Shown: positions 1 to 9,215 of the stretch, in pieces
Position numbering within the stretch: the first letter of the stretch is position 1
How the letters are laid out: each line of letters starts with the position of its first letter
Source: Bacteroidota bacterium
GTDB taxonomy: Bacteria; Bacteroidota; Bacteroidia; Bacteroidales; Prolixibacteraceae
Length of the DNA stretch: 42,545 nt
Assembly (NCBI GenBank): GCA_023428545.1
Contig: JAEYXH010000007.1
Coordinates: 1 to 42,545 of the forward strand
Direction: 5' to 3'
Made by a program: the position numbers and the translations under genes
The notes under the pieces: model-generated
Told to the model about the DNA's origin: nothing
What the model saw: the letters and a program-made list of their open reading frames with translations, nothing else
Databases searched by the model: none

Positions 1-1
1 G

Positions 2-1801
2 AAGTTTAACTGGCTTACATCCATTCTTTTAGCCAGTATGTATGCTTCCAATACCCTGATTACCTATCCCATTGTCAGCAAATTGGGCATCGCAAAGAAC
101 CGGGCCGTGAATATATCGGTAGGGGGAACAATTCTTACCACAGTTGGGGCATTGGTCATTCTTGCCATCATTATCGGCTTGAGTATTGGTGAGATCGGGC
201 CGGGATTTTGGCTGAAACTTACTTTATCGCTCTTAATATCAACCGGGATTATACTTTTGATATTTCCGATTGTTGGACGATGGTTTTTCAAAAGGTACGA
301 CGATAATGTCGGGCAATATATTTTTGTGCTTGGGATGGTTTTCCTTGGAGCCTTTCTGACCCAGGCAGGCGGAATTGAGCCAATTGTGGGAGCATTTATG
401 GTTGGACTGGCCTTGAACAAGCTTATCCCGAATACGTCACCATTAATGAACCGGATCCACTTTGTCGGGAATGCTTTGTTTATTCCTTTTTTCCTTATTG
501 GCGTTGGTATGTTGATCGATGTGCGAATATTTTTCAGCAATACCCAGACACTCCTTGTAGCTGTTATCATGACAGTTGTTGCCACCGGAACAAAATATAT
601 TGCGGCTTGGCTTGCCCAGAAGACCTTCAGGTTTTCCGTTGAGGAGCGCGGTGTTATGTTTGGACTGACCAATGCCCAGGCAGCATCGACTCTGGCTGCA
701 GTTCTCGTTGGCTATAATGTCATCGTTGGTAACGATGAAATGGGAAATCCTGTCAGGTTGCTCAACGACAGCGTATTGAACGGAACCATTATCATGATCC
801 TGATTACCTGTACCATTGCCTCTTTTGCAACCCAACGCAGCGGCCAGAGGCTTGCAATGAAAGAGGCTTCTTCCGAAGATATTCCTGAAGAGGATTCCGG
901 AGAGAGAATTTTAATCCCGCTTAGCAATTCTGAAACGGTTGAAGAATTGATACACCTGAGTGTCACGGTAAAGTCAGCAAAAAAGACGGGGCAATTGTAT
1001 GGTTTGAATATTATCGATAACAGCACTCAAAATTCAGCGGCAGAGAAAAGAGCCCGGAAATTGATGGAGATAGCCGAAAATGTGGCTGCTGCCACTGATG
1101 ATACCATTAAGCCAATCGTAAGGTTCGACTCAAACGTTGTAAACGGAATCCTCAACGTGATCAAGGAGCATAAAATCTCAGACCTTATCATTGGATTGCA
1201 TGAAAAAAAGGGAATCACCGATTCATATCTTGGTAACCTTACGCAAGGAATTCTTAATAAATCAGAAACTACCACGTTAATATACAGACCTCTGCAGCCG
1301 CTTGCAACCATTAAACGCCATTTGATATTTGTACCCGATCATGCCGACAAAGAGATGGGATTTCCATTCTGGTTGGTAAAGATCTGGAATATTGGAAGGA
1401 ATACCGGGGCAAAGCTGGTTTTTTATGCATCACCTGAATTGATCGGTGTTCTTCAGAAGATCCAGAAAAATCATCCGGTAGATACCTCCTTCTTTGAATT
1501 CCAGAATTGGGATGATTTCCTGATTTTGTCAAGGGACATAAAGGTCGATGATAATTTGATATTTATTATGAGCAGGAAAAATTATCCTTCGTACCATAAT
1601 CTCATGTCTAATATTCCTGTCTACCTCAATAATTATTTCCAGAATAACAGTTTTATCCTTGTATATCCCAGTCAGCCACAGTATTCTGAAACGCCGGGAT
1701 ACGATCCAACCACATCGTCAATGTATGAACCTTTGACTGACAGTATTGAACGTATTGACCACTTAATGAAAACTGTTGGGAAGTTATTCAAAATGAAATA
1801 A
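2..1801 (+). CDS. Cation:proton antiporter (CPA2/Kef type) with C-terminal USP-like domain, 5' partial
   Basis: Inner-membrane monovalent cation/H+ exchanger. The frame is open from base 2, before the first internal ATG at 38, so the true start lies upstream of the window. About the first 265 visible residues are a series of hydrophobic helices, including a segment with GAFMVGLALNKLIP followed by FIPFFLIGVGM, typical of the Na_H_Exchanger fold. From about residue 280 the protein is soluble. It starts with ERILIPLSNSETVEELI, which resembles a universal-stress-protein fold and is often fused to these antiporters. No TrkA-N (RCK) domain is visible, so regulation is more likely through the USP-like tail. 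The gene converges on the TonB receptor, leaving a 21-bp gap. Family assignment is firm; the ion (Na+ or K+) cannot be read from sequence. Confidence 0.88.
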   Translation, partial: KFNWLTSILLASMYASNTLITYPIVSKLGIAKNRAVNISVGGTILTTVGALVILAIIIGLSIGEIGPGFWLKLTLSLLISTGIILLIFPIVGRWFFKRYDDNVGQYIFVLGMVFLGAFLTQAGGIEPIVGAFMVGLALNKLIPNTSPLMNRIHFVGNALFIPFFLIGVGMLIDVRIFFSNTQTLLVAVIMTVVATGTKYIAAWLAQKTFRFSVEERGVMFGLTNAQAASTLAAVLVGYNVIVGNDEMGNPVRLLNDSVLNGTIIMILITCTIASFATQRSGQRLAMKEASSEDIPEEDSGERILIPLSNSETVEELIHLSVTVKSAKKTGQLYGLNIIDNSTQNSAAEKRARKLMEIAENVAAATDDTIKPIVRFDSNVVNGILNVIKEHKISDLIIGLHEKKGITDSYLGNLTQGILNKSETTTLIYRPLQPLATIKRHLIFVPDHADKEMGFPFWLVKIWNIGRNTGAKLVFYASPELIGVLQKIQKNHPVDTSFFEFQNWDDFLILSRDIKVDDNLIFIMSRKNYPSYHNLMSNIPVYLNNYFQNNSFILVYPSQPQYSETPGYDPTTSSMYEPLTDSIERIDHLMKTVGKLFKMK

Positions 1802-1822
1802 GTAGATCAGTTTCTCCAGTTT

Positions 1823-4066
1823 CTACTTAATATAGGTGATCTGCAATGTCACCAGATAATTTCGGGGAAGTCCGGGATAATAATACCGGGGTTGTGAATT
1901 TCCAAATGACGGGGCATTGATCAGGTACATGGATGCATAACGCTTGTCGAAAATATTTTGGACTGTTCCAATGGCGTTCCAATGTAATCCCATCCAATCG
2001 AAACTTTTGGCCAACCTGAAATTGTATAGGCTATTTTGTTCCGAATAAAGGGAATTTGCATCATTCAAGGGAAGTTTACCGGTATATCGGTGACTGACCA
2101 ATCCGCTCCATCCCTTGGATGTCCTGATTTCCAGTCCATTGTTGAGGACTATGGAAGGGACTCCAGTCAGCTGATTGCCTGAAAAATCATTATCCAGATC
2201 CATGAATTCCTCAAAATAATATTTCGCGATCGTCCCGTTAGAATAAAAATTCCATCTGAGATTACGTATGGGTGTCGCATAATATCTGAGGTCATATTCA
2301 ATTCCGTTGTGGATTGTCTTGCCTGCATTGACCCCAACAAAAGCATCTTCGCCTGTACGGCGCGCAACCAAAAGGTTTCTGATCCTCATTTGGTATAAAG
2401 CCAGGTCAAGAAAAAGCTTGTTTTGCGCCATTTTTCCACGCCAACCTATTTCCATGTTCCAGCCTGTTTCCGGTTCTATTTCCGGATTCACCTGGCCATC
2501 GGGCTGCAGGGTCTCCTGTAGCGATGGGGAGGAAAATCCGTGACTGGCAACCGAATAGAGGGCACTATTTCTGGAATACTGATAGTTTACTCCCATTCGT
2601 GGAGATACTAGTATAGGAAATATTTTATCTCCCGATGCATCTCCATCTTCCACGTATAAATCGGAGTATTTGTAACGGGTGTAATTCAGGTTCACGCCTG
2701 GTTCAATTGTGAGATCGGGTTTTATCTGCCATCGCAACTGACTGAATAGATTGGTCCAGAACCTGATTTCCTGGTTCTCGCTCAACAAATGGGCAGGATG
2801 GACGCTTTGGTTGCGGTATGTTTCCCAATTATAACTCTCACGGAATGATTCTACACCAGTATGCCATTCCGCTTTCTCTCCCTTGATCTTAAAGGATGCC
2901 CTGCCACTAACGGAAAGGTTTTCCTCGGTGAGGAGATTAAAGGGGCGGAGTTCTATGTTCTCGGTATGGGCGATGTTGGCTGTCGTAACAATTTCCATCT
3001 TGTCAGTCGCATGGTGATTGAAACTGATCGCTGCACGGATTTTCCTGACATCTTCATTTCCTTTGACCGAAGCCCAATTGGATGCTGCTTTTTGGGGAGT
3101 TTCAAGGAAGGTGGTCAAATCAATGGAACTGGGAATAAAGGCTTTTAAATCAATGAAATTGAAAAGTATAGTTAGCTTGTCCTTATTCCTTAGAATAAAT
3201 TGATTATATGAAAAAAGGTTGCTGCGGTTGTACTGATTGTTCTCCCGATATCCATCACTATAAAGGAAGTCCGTAATTAAGAGGTGGGATGAACTTTTCC
3301 CGTTTGCCAAAAAAGTGATACCCTCCTTGTGGGTCCCAAAGGATGCCGATACAAATTGGGCAGAAATTTTCATAGCTTCACTTCCGGGCATGGTTTTTAA
3401 AAGAATGGCACCACCCAAACCTGACCCATGAATTCCTGAAGAAGGTCCCCGCACGACCTCGACCTGAGAGAAGGACTGGGGGCTTAAGTCCTCCAGTGTG
3501 GTTTGTCCGTCGCCTGAAGTCAGTGGGATATCATCAAGGTAAGCCCTTATTTTGCTCGTACCATATGCCGACCGGCTACCGATTCCCCTGATTGTAATCC
3601 GGTTTGTATTGAATGAGCCTGAATGCATGAATACGCCCGGTACCTGGTTGAGCGAAGGTTCAAGTGCCACCGGTGAATTTCGAGAAATCTGACTGGATGT
3701 CAATAAACTGATACCAGATGTACTATTCAGTAAACGGCTTTCGATGCGGTTGGCAGATACCGTAATTGCTTCAATATTCTGCTCCTCCGGAAACAAAATG
3801 ACATCCAGGGCACCTGATTCAGGTACCAATAAATCTTTTGGAATGTAAAATGAAGCGCTAACCGATATAATGGAATCATCCGATTCTGCCAGTATTGAAA
3901 ACCGTCCTTCGGAATTGGAATATGATTTGGTACCCCCAGTTGAAATTAGCGCATAGGATATTGGTTCACCTGTCTGTCCGTCTTTTACAATGCCAGTAAC
4001 GGGTATTTGTCCGAACAGTTGAGCTGCCAGCAAAAATTGAATGAATAGAAGCAGTAATTTCATCAA
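1823..4066 (-). CDS. TonB-dependent outer-membrane receptor
   Basis: A 747-residue outer-membrane transporter taking up an unknown substrate with energy from TonB/ExbBD. It has a signal peptide (about 1-19), then a CarboxypepD_reg-like beta domain (about 22-95, VTGIVKDGQTGEPISYALIS). The plug domain follows (about 110-225), with ITIRGIGSRSAYGTSKIRAY and VEVVRGPSSGIHGSGLGGAI. The remainder is a 22-strand-type barrel with aromatic-rich strands. No SusD partner is adjacent and the length is shorter than SusC proteins, so a metal-chelate or small-ligand receptor is more likely than a polysaccharide transporter. The last residues are TYIK rather than the usual terminal aromatic. Transcription is separated from the upstream gene by a clear terminator, so it is probably monocistronic. 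Confidence 0.93.
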   Translation of the reverse strand: MMKLLLLFIQFLLAAQLFGQIPVTGIVKDGQTGEPISYALISTGGTKSYSNSEGRFSILAESDDSIISVSASFYIPKDLLVPESGALDVILFPEEQNIEAITVSANRIESRLLNSTSGISLLTSSQISRNSPVALEPSLNQVPGVFMHSGSFNTNRITIRGIGSRSAYGTSKIRAYLDDIPLTSGDGQTTLEDLSPQSFSQVEVVRGPSSGIHGSGLGGAILLKTMPGSEAMKISAQFVSASFGTHKEGITFLANGKSSSHLLITDFLYSDGYRENNQYNRSNLFSYNQFILRNKDKLTILFNFIDLKAFIPSSIDLTTFLETPQKAASNWASVKGNEDVRKIRAAISFNHHATDKMEIVTTANIAHTENIELRPFNLLTEENLSVSGRASFKIKGEKAEWHTGVESFRESYNWETYRNQSVHPAHLLSENQEIRFWTNLFSQLRWQIKPDLTIEPGVNLNYTRYKYSDLYVEDGDASGDKIFPILVSPRMGVNYQYSRNSALYSVASHGFSSPSLQETLQPDGQVNPEIEPETGWNMEIGWRGKMAQNKLFLDLALYQMRIRNLLVARRTGEDAFVGVNAGKTIHNGIEYDLRYYATPIRNLRWNFYSNGTIAKYYFEEFMDLDNDFSGNQLTGVPSIVLNNGLEIRTSKGWSGLVSHRYTGKLPLNDANSLYSEQNSLYNFRLAKSFDWMGLHWNAIGTVQNIFDKRYASMYLINAPSFGNSQPRYYYPGLPRNYLVTLQITYIK

Positions 4067-4097
4067 ACCATATTATTTGGATTCACACATAAAAACA

Positions 4098-4118
4098 AAC
4101 CCGGAACTGGTCCGGGTT
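4098..4118 (-). terminator. Intrinsic terminator of the T9SS protein gene
   Basis: An 8-bp perfect GC-rich stem (AACCCGGA / TCCGGGTT) with a 5-nt loop. On the minus strand it is followed by TTTGTTTTTAT. It sits 22 nt past the stop of the gene at 4141 and before the start of the receptor gene, so it separates the two transcription units. Confidence 0.8.
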
Positions 4119-4140
4119 GTTTATCGGGGTAATAGTATAT

Positions 4141-6318
4141 TTATAATTTGAGTATCTTTTTCAATGTCGGTTGACGTTGCGTCGTGATTTCCACAAAATA
4201 CAATCCTGGTTCCAAATGTTCCAGATTGACTTGACTACTGGTGAAATTTGGAATCTGTATCAGTATTTGTCCTGTCGAAGATATGATTCTGAGATCTGAA
4301 ACGACAGGTACGGAAACATAGACATGGTCCTTGACAGGGTTAGGATACACTTCAATTTTTTGTTTATCGATGACTTCTACGCCAACCACAAGCCTGACCA
4401 CTGCTGAACCCTGCATTGCAACAGTACATCCTGTTTGCGAATTCTCGGCCAGTACGGTATAGTCGCCGGTTCCCTGAACTCCGAAATCAAGCGATGAATT
4501 TGTACCGGCAAGGGTTGTCACCACTGCTCCGTCTTTCATCAGGTAATAATTGATTCCTGTTTCACTCCCTGCAAGATAAACAGGTTGGCCTTGTTGGGCA
4601 GGCGAATAATTGCCGCCTCCGGTCACCTCAAACACTTCAGGTAAATCATAAACCAGGAGAGTAGCCGTTACAGTGCTGTCACAACCATTGATGTCGTTGA
4701 AAACTTTGGTGTAATCACCCGATTCTTTTTCCCAGTTTCCAAAGATTTCCACGCTGTCGCCTGCGCAAACTGAAAATGACTGGGTAGAGAATGATGGAGA
4801 AAGCACTTCAATTGTGATTGAATCACTTGCAGTACATCCGTTTGACGCTGTAACGGTCAGGTAATAGGTTTGGGTTACTTCTGGTGATACGGTAAATGAC
4901 GCAGCGCCAGAAGCTCCGTCTCCCCAATTATAGGAAGCATAACCTTCTGTAGCGGTTAGTTCAACTTGTGAACCTTCGCAAATTGCCAAATCTGAGGCTT
5001 CAATGGTTGCGGAAGGAGCGGGGATGGCGCTGAGCGTCAGTACAATGGTGCTGTCGCATCCTTTCAATACCGAAGTCAGGTTGTGGTAATAAACGCCCGG
5101 TTGACTTAGCTCCTCACCATAAAAATCATAGGTGCTGTTGCTGCAGAAACTGGCTGTTGTTCGTGTTGTATCTGTTTTGTGGTATAAAATCATGGTAGAG
5201 GCTGTGTTTGTGCAGCCGTGTGAATCGGTTCCGATTACTTGATATTCAGTATATTCCTTAGGTGTAACCGTGATCTGGGCACCATTCCCCGAAACATTCC
5301 ACGAATAGGAAACGCCTCCCGCGGCAGTCAATGTGAGGGAAGATCCCGGACAGATTACCGGGTCAGCAGGGTTAATATTTATATCAGGTTTCGGGTAAAT
5401 GGTTATGTTTTTGGTGATTTCACTATTGCCCAAGGTTGAATTGGTCCCTTTCAGACTTACCGAAAAGTTGGTTGCCACCGAGACTTCCGGAAATGTAAAG
5501 CTCAGGTTTTTGTCTGTACCGGCTATTTGTCCGTTCACTTTCCATTCCCATGATTGTGAAGGCAGGTTCTCACTTGTTCCAGTGAAATTGAGTGTTCCGC
5601 CTGTACACGGATTTCCTGAAACGGTAAAATCGACCTCGAAATAATCGGCCATGATAAATTCAAGTTTATCTACATCGAGCGTACTTCCAACCTGGACTTT
5701 CGCAAGGTCATCCTGCGAGAAAACAGGTGAACTCATCATGATCACATTGACCGTGTCGGGATTTACGCTGCTTCGGTATTCAATAGGTACCTCAAATTGG
5801 GTCCAATTGCTGACATTTGCTGAACCGGTGATCCTACCATATCCAATGGTATCCCTTTTGTTTACATTCCATTTTGAGAGAAGCACGGATATATAAAATG
5901 AATCGTTGTTGACCTGGGTATAACGATGGTATCCGGTAAGCCTGGTCGGCCTGCCAGTGTATGGATAGCCTGCCTTTGTTTTTGGTTCCTTAAATTGTTC
6001 TGCCCCGGTGGCATAATAGAGATCCGATAAAGTCAATCCTCCCGGAAGTTTATAGGTTGAACCGAAAAAGGTTATTGATCCTGATTTTAATCGCGCATAA
6101 TAACTACCATCATAGGGGTGGTCCGACTCCTGGGTAACCCCGATATATTTTATGGTATTCAGGTAATTGATATTGGTGCCGTACCAACTGGTCGGCAACA
6201 GTATATAATCAGTGGAAGGTGTCCAGGATTCAAAGCTGGCATTGGGCGGGTTTTGTGCCGAAATTCGTACAAACGAGAACATCAACAGTCCCAAAAACAG
6301 AAAAATATTTCTTTTCAT
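4141..6318 (-). CDS. T9SS type A sorting domain-containing extracellular protein with PKD/Ig-like repeats
   Basis: A 725-residue secreted or cell-surface protein. It has a Sec signal peptide (about 1-21). A beta-rich N-terminal domain (about 25-235) contains FESWTPSTDYI and GRPTRLTGYHRYTQ and resembles the PCMD-type carbohydrate-associated domain. PKD/Ig-like modules follow, with SWEWKVNG, SYSWNVSGNG and YNWGDGASG. Two copies of a GCDST motif (KGCDSTIVLTL and NGCDSTVTATL) mark a repeated module near CSNSTYDFYG and CAGDSVEIFG. The C-terminal approximately 75 residues, from VYPNPVKDHVYVSV to the KKILKL end, are a canonical type A sorting domain for the type IX system. The role is probably adhesion or glycan binding; no catalytic motif is visible. 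Confidence 0.9.
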   Translation of the reverse strand: MKRNIFLFLGLLMFSFVRISAQNPPNASFESWTPSTDYILLPTSWYGTNINYLNTIKYIGVTQESDHPYDGSYYARLKSGSITFFGSTYKLPGGLTLSDLYYATGAEQFKEPKTKAGYPYTGRPTRLTGYHRYTQVNNDSFYISVLLSKWNVNKRDTIGYGRITGSANVSNWTQFEVPIEYRSSVNPDTVNVIMMSSPVFSQDDLAKVQVGSTLDVDKLEFIMADYFEVDFTVSGNPCTGGTLNFTGTSENLPSQSWEWKVNGQIAGTDKNLSFTFPEVSVATNFSVSLKGTNSTLGNSEITKNITIYPKPDININPADPVICPGSSLTLTAAGGVSYSWNVSGNGAQITVTPKEYTEYQVIGTDSHGCTNTASTMILYHKTDTTRTTASFCSNSTYDFYGEELSQPGVYYHNLTSVLKGCDSTIVLTLSAIPAPSATIEASDLAICEGSQVELTATEGYASYNWGDGASGAASFTVSPEVTQTYYLTVTASNGCTASDSITIEVLSPSFSTQSFSVCAGDSVEIFGNWEKESGDYTKVFNDINGCDSTVTATLLVYDLPEVFEVTGGGNYSPAQQGQPVYLAGSETGINYYLMKDGAVVTTLAGTNSSLDFGVQGTGDYTVLAENSQTGCTVAMQGSAVVRLVVGVEVIDKQKIEVYPNPVKDHVYVSVPVVSDLRIISSTGQILIQIPNFTSSQVNLEHLEPGLYFVEITTQRQPTLKKILKL

Positions 6319-6454
6319 TTTGAAGGTCTTTAAAATGAATTCATGTCAAAAGCGTCGCACTTTCGGTGTCAAATATACCGATTCGAAAGATTGATCAGTC
6401 TATGCCTGATGAAAAAAATGGATTTGGCAATATGAGTTGCTGGTTGTTAAAGTC

Positions 6455-6480
6455 GAAAGGCCGGGAGTTTCCGGCCTTTC
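6455..6480 (-). terminator. Terminator downstream of gnd
   Basis: A perfect 10-bp inverted repeat (GAAAGGCCGG / CCGGCCTTTC) with a 6-nt loop, 22 nt beyond the gnd stop. It marks the 3' end of the long minus-strand sugar-acid operon. The trailing U-tract is weak, so termination efficiency is uncertain. Confidence 0.65.
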
Positions 6481-6502
6481 GTATATGGTTCATAATCAAA
6501 TT

Positions 6503-7957
6503 TTAAACGACATAAGTCGAAGAGGCTGTATCTCCGCCCCGACCTGTCCAGTTTGTATGGAAAAATTCACCTCTGGGTTTGTCTATCCTTTCATACATGT
6601 GCGCACCAAAATAATCACGTTGTGCCTGTAACAGGTTGGCGGGAAGTCTTTCGCTGCGGAAACCATCGAAATAGCAAAGGGCTGAGGTGAGGGCCGGAAC
6701 CGGAATGCCTTGTGAAAGGGCAGTGGCACAAACCCTGCGCCAACCTTCCTGTGCTGCCTCAACCTTTTCTTTAAAGAATGGATCAAGCAACAGGTTGGGT
6801 AATTCGGGATTGTTATCAAATGCCTTTTTGATATCTCCCAGGAACGCAGAACGAATGATGCAACCACCCCGCCACATCAGGGCAATACCGCCATAATTCA
6901 AATTCCAGTTGTATTCCTTTGCAGCTTCCATCATCAGGTTATAGCCTTGGGCATAAGAAATGATCTTGGCTCCGTACAATGCCATCTTCAGGTCTTCAAC
7001 AAATTGTTTTTTATCGCCATTGAAGGAGGTTTTTGGTCCTGATATTACTTTTGACGCCTGAACCCGCAGATCCTTTTGAGCAGATAGACACCGCGAGAAA
7101 ACTGATTCACCTATGAGGGTGAGGGGAATACCCAGATCGAGGGCTGCTACACCTGTCCATTTTCCGGTTCCTTTCTGTCCTGCAGTATCCAGAATCTTTT
7201 CAACCAATGGCTCGCCATCTTCATCTTTAAAAGCGAGGATATCCCTTGTAATTTCAATCAGGTAACTGTCGAGCTCTTCAGTATTCCATTTCCTGAATAT
7301 CTCGTGTTGTTCGTCAGCTGACATGCCCAGCAGGTCCTTCATAAGATGATAGGCTTCATTGATGATTTGCATATCGCCATACTCAATGCCATTGTGTACC
7401 ATTTTTACGAAATGTCCGGCACCGTCTTCGCCTACCCAATCGCAGCAAGGTGCACCATCATCAACCTTGGCGGCCACTGCCTGGAAAATTTCCTTCACAT
7501 GGGGCCAGGCTTCAGGTGATCCACCGGGCATCATTGAAGGTCCCAATAGCGCACCTTCTTCGCCTCCCGATACGCCTGTACCTATATAAAGGAGTCCTTT
7601 GCTTTCAACGTATTTCGTCCGTCGAATGGAATCCGGGAAATGCGAGTTCCCGCCATCTATGATGATATCGCCAGGCTCAAGGTGGGGGATAAGCAATTCA
7701 ATGAAATCGTCTACCGGTTTTCCGGCTTTAACAAGCATCATGACTTTTCTGGGCCTTTCAAGCGAAGCAACCAGTTCTTCGATACTTTTGGTTCCGATAA
7801 ACTTCTTGCCGGCACCCCTGCCATGTATGAAATCATCAACTTTTGATACAGTACGGTTATATACTGCAACTGTGTACCCCTTACTTTCCATGTTCAGTAC
7901 CAGGTTTTCGCCCATGACGGCCAACCCGATCAATCCAATGTCTGCTAAATTTTTCAT
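6503..7957 (-). CDS. gnd: 6-phosphogluconate dehydrogenase, decarboxylating
   Basis: Cytoplasmic enzyme that oxidatively decarboxylates 6-phosphogluconate to ribulose-5-phosphate with NAD(P)+ (pentose phosphate pathway). At 484 residues it has the usual length of the homodimeric type. The N-terminal Rossmann motif is GLIGLAVMGENL. The substrate-binding motif GVSGGEEGALLGPSMMPGG lies at about 128-146. The catalytic block GHFVKMVHNGIEYGD places the key Lys at 185, Asn at 189 and Glu at 192. The C-terminal 6PGD domain ends with NWTGRGGDTASSTYVV. It is the last gene of the minus-strand sugar-acid cluster, 53 nt after pdxB, which suggests that gluconate-type substrates entering the cluster can also be routed to pentose phosphates. 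Confidence 0.97.
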   Translation of the reverse strand: MKNLADIGLIGLAVMGENLVLNMESKGYTVAVYNRTVSKVDDFIHGRGAGKKFIGTKSIEELVASLERPRKVMMLVKAGKPVDDFIELLIPHLEPGDIIIDGGNSHFPDSIRRTKYVESKGLLYIGTGVSGGEEGALLGPSMMPGGSPEAWPHVKEIFQAVAAKVDDGAPCCDWVGEDGAGHFVKMVHNGIEYGDMQIINEAYHLMKDLLGMSADEQHEIFRKWNTEELDSYLIEITRDILAFKDEDGEPLVEKILDTAGQKGTGKWTGVAALDLGIPLTLIGESVFSRCLSAQKDLRVQASKVISGPKTSFNGDKKQFVEDLKMALYGAKIISYAQGYNLMMEAAKEYNWNLNYGGIALMWRGGCIIRSAFLGDIKKAFDNNPELPNLLLDPFFKEKVEAAQEGWRRVCATALSQGIPVPALTSALCYFDGFRSERLPANLLQAQRDYFGAHMYERIDKPRGEFFHTNWTGRGGDTASSTYVV

Positions 7958-8010
7958 GTCTGTATTTTAATTTTATGATGTTTAAATTTTACTTGTATTC
8001 CTGTGGCGTG

Positions 8011-9150
8011 TTATTCTTTATCGGTAACCAGAACCTCGAATCCAGCTTCTTCCAGCATTTTCGCTGCATTTTCCGAAACCTGGCTGACCTTCACTTTATA
8101 CACCGGGAATTCTCTTCTGACGGGATATTCTTCACGCCATTTTTCAAAAGTTTCAGGATTACTCCGTAGGTTCTCATCATCATTCTCGATGTTATAGGTC
8201 GAAAGTACCGCTTCGGCCATAATCGACTCATCATCACGCCGTGATCCATTAATGTCGAGCAAGGTATTGTCGGGCATCTCAATATTCCCGGGTTGCCAGT
8301 TATCGATGCCAAGATGAAAAAAACGACTGATTGCCCTGACGCTCATCATGGTACCGTTTGCCTTCCCGTCTTTCGAATACCCTGCTATATGGGGGGTGGC
8401 CAAAAAGCACATTCCCAATAACTCACGGTCAATTTCTGGCTCATTTTCCCAACAATCGATAACCAGGCCCGAAATTGTATCTTTGCGATAAGCAGCTTTG
8501 ACAGCCTGGGTATCAAATACTTCTCCTCGACAAGAGTTTATCAGTAGAGGTTTTCTGCGCAATCCCGCCAAAAATGTCTCATCAACCATGTGGTAAGTGA
8601 CATCGTGTCCATCCATGGTAAGCGGCACATGAAAGGTGATGATGTCTGCTTCTTCCCGGATGGTTTGCAAGGAAACAAATCCTTCAGGGCCTTCAACTCT
8701 TTCTCTTGGTGGGTCGTTTACAAGGACCTTCATGCCCAGAATATCGCAAAAGCGCGCAACTTTCGATCCCACATTTCCTGCCCCAACGATGCCAATGGTC
8801 TTTTCTCTTAATTTTATTCTGTAACGAAGTGCCCAGGAAAAGAGGGCTGAAGCGATGTATTGTTCAACACTTTTTGCATTGCACCCTGGGGCATTTGTCC
8901 ATTTTATGCCAGCCTTATCGCAATATTCCGTATCAATGTGATCGTATCCGATGGTGGCGGTAGCAATCATCCTGACTTTTGAATTCTTCAAAAGGGATTC
9001 ATTGCAAAGGGTACGGGTCCTGGTAACCAATGCATCGGCATCAACCACTGATTCAGGGGTTGTTTTGCTGCCGGGCAGGTAAATTACCTCGGCAAAGGCT
9101 TCCAAGGCTCCCTTTATGTAGGGTATTTTATTATCGATGATAATTTTCAT
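8011..9150 (-). CDS. pdxB: 4-phosphoerythronate dehydrogenase PdxB
   Basis: A D-2-hydroxyacid dehydrogenase-family enzyme that oxidises 4-phosphoerythronate in the DXP-dependent pyridoxal phosphate pathway. The ATG at 9150 (MKIIIDNKIPY) is preferred over an upstream TTG at 9156, giving 379 residues. The NAD-binding motif GIVGAGNVGSK is at 120-130. The catalytic triad is Arg208 in INSCRGEVFD, Glu237 in ENEPEID and His254 in ATPHIAGYS. The C-terminal region after about 290 fits the PdxB dimerisation domain, which distinguishes it from SerA. It sits between a Gfo/Idh/MocA gene and gnd in the sugar-acid cluster. Its link to that pathway is not obvious, and a broader sugar-acid role cannot be excluded. 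Confidence 0.9.
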   Translation of the reverse strand: MKIIIDNKIPYIKGALEAFAEVIYLPGSKTTPESVVDADALVTRTRTLCNESLLKNSKVRMIATATIGYDHIDTEYCDKAGIKWTNAPGCNAKSVEQYIASALFSWALRYRIKLREKTIGIVGAGNVGSKVARFCDILGMKVLVNDPPRERVEGPEGFVSLQTIREEADIITFHVPLTMDGHDVTYHMVDETFLAGLRRKPLLINSCRGEVFDTQAVKAAYRKDTISGLVIDCWENEPEIDRELLGMCFLATPHIAGYSKDGKANGTMMSVRAISRFFHLGIDNWQPGNIEMPDNTLLDINGSRRDDESIMAEAVLSTYNIENDDENLRSNPETFEKWREEYPVRREFPVYKVKVSQVSENAAKMLEEAGFEVLVTDKE

Positions 9151-9215
9151 TCGCAACTTTCACTTGTTTTTATCATTATCATGACATTGATATTCATAAA
9201 TGCCAGCCAAATGGT

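Noticed and set aside
64..672. 202-residue open frame on the minus strand
   Set aside because: Fully antisense to the conserved antiporter; composition typical of a shadow frame and no domain recognisable.
1800..1828. AAGTAGA / TCTACTT inverted repeat between the antiporter and TonB receptor stops
   Set aside because: Weak AT-rich 7-bp stem without a T-tract and overlapping a coding end; not convincing as a terminator.
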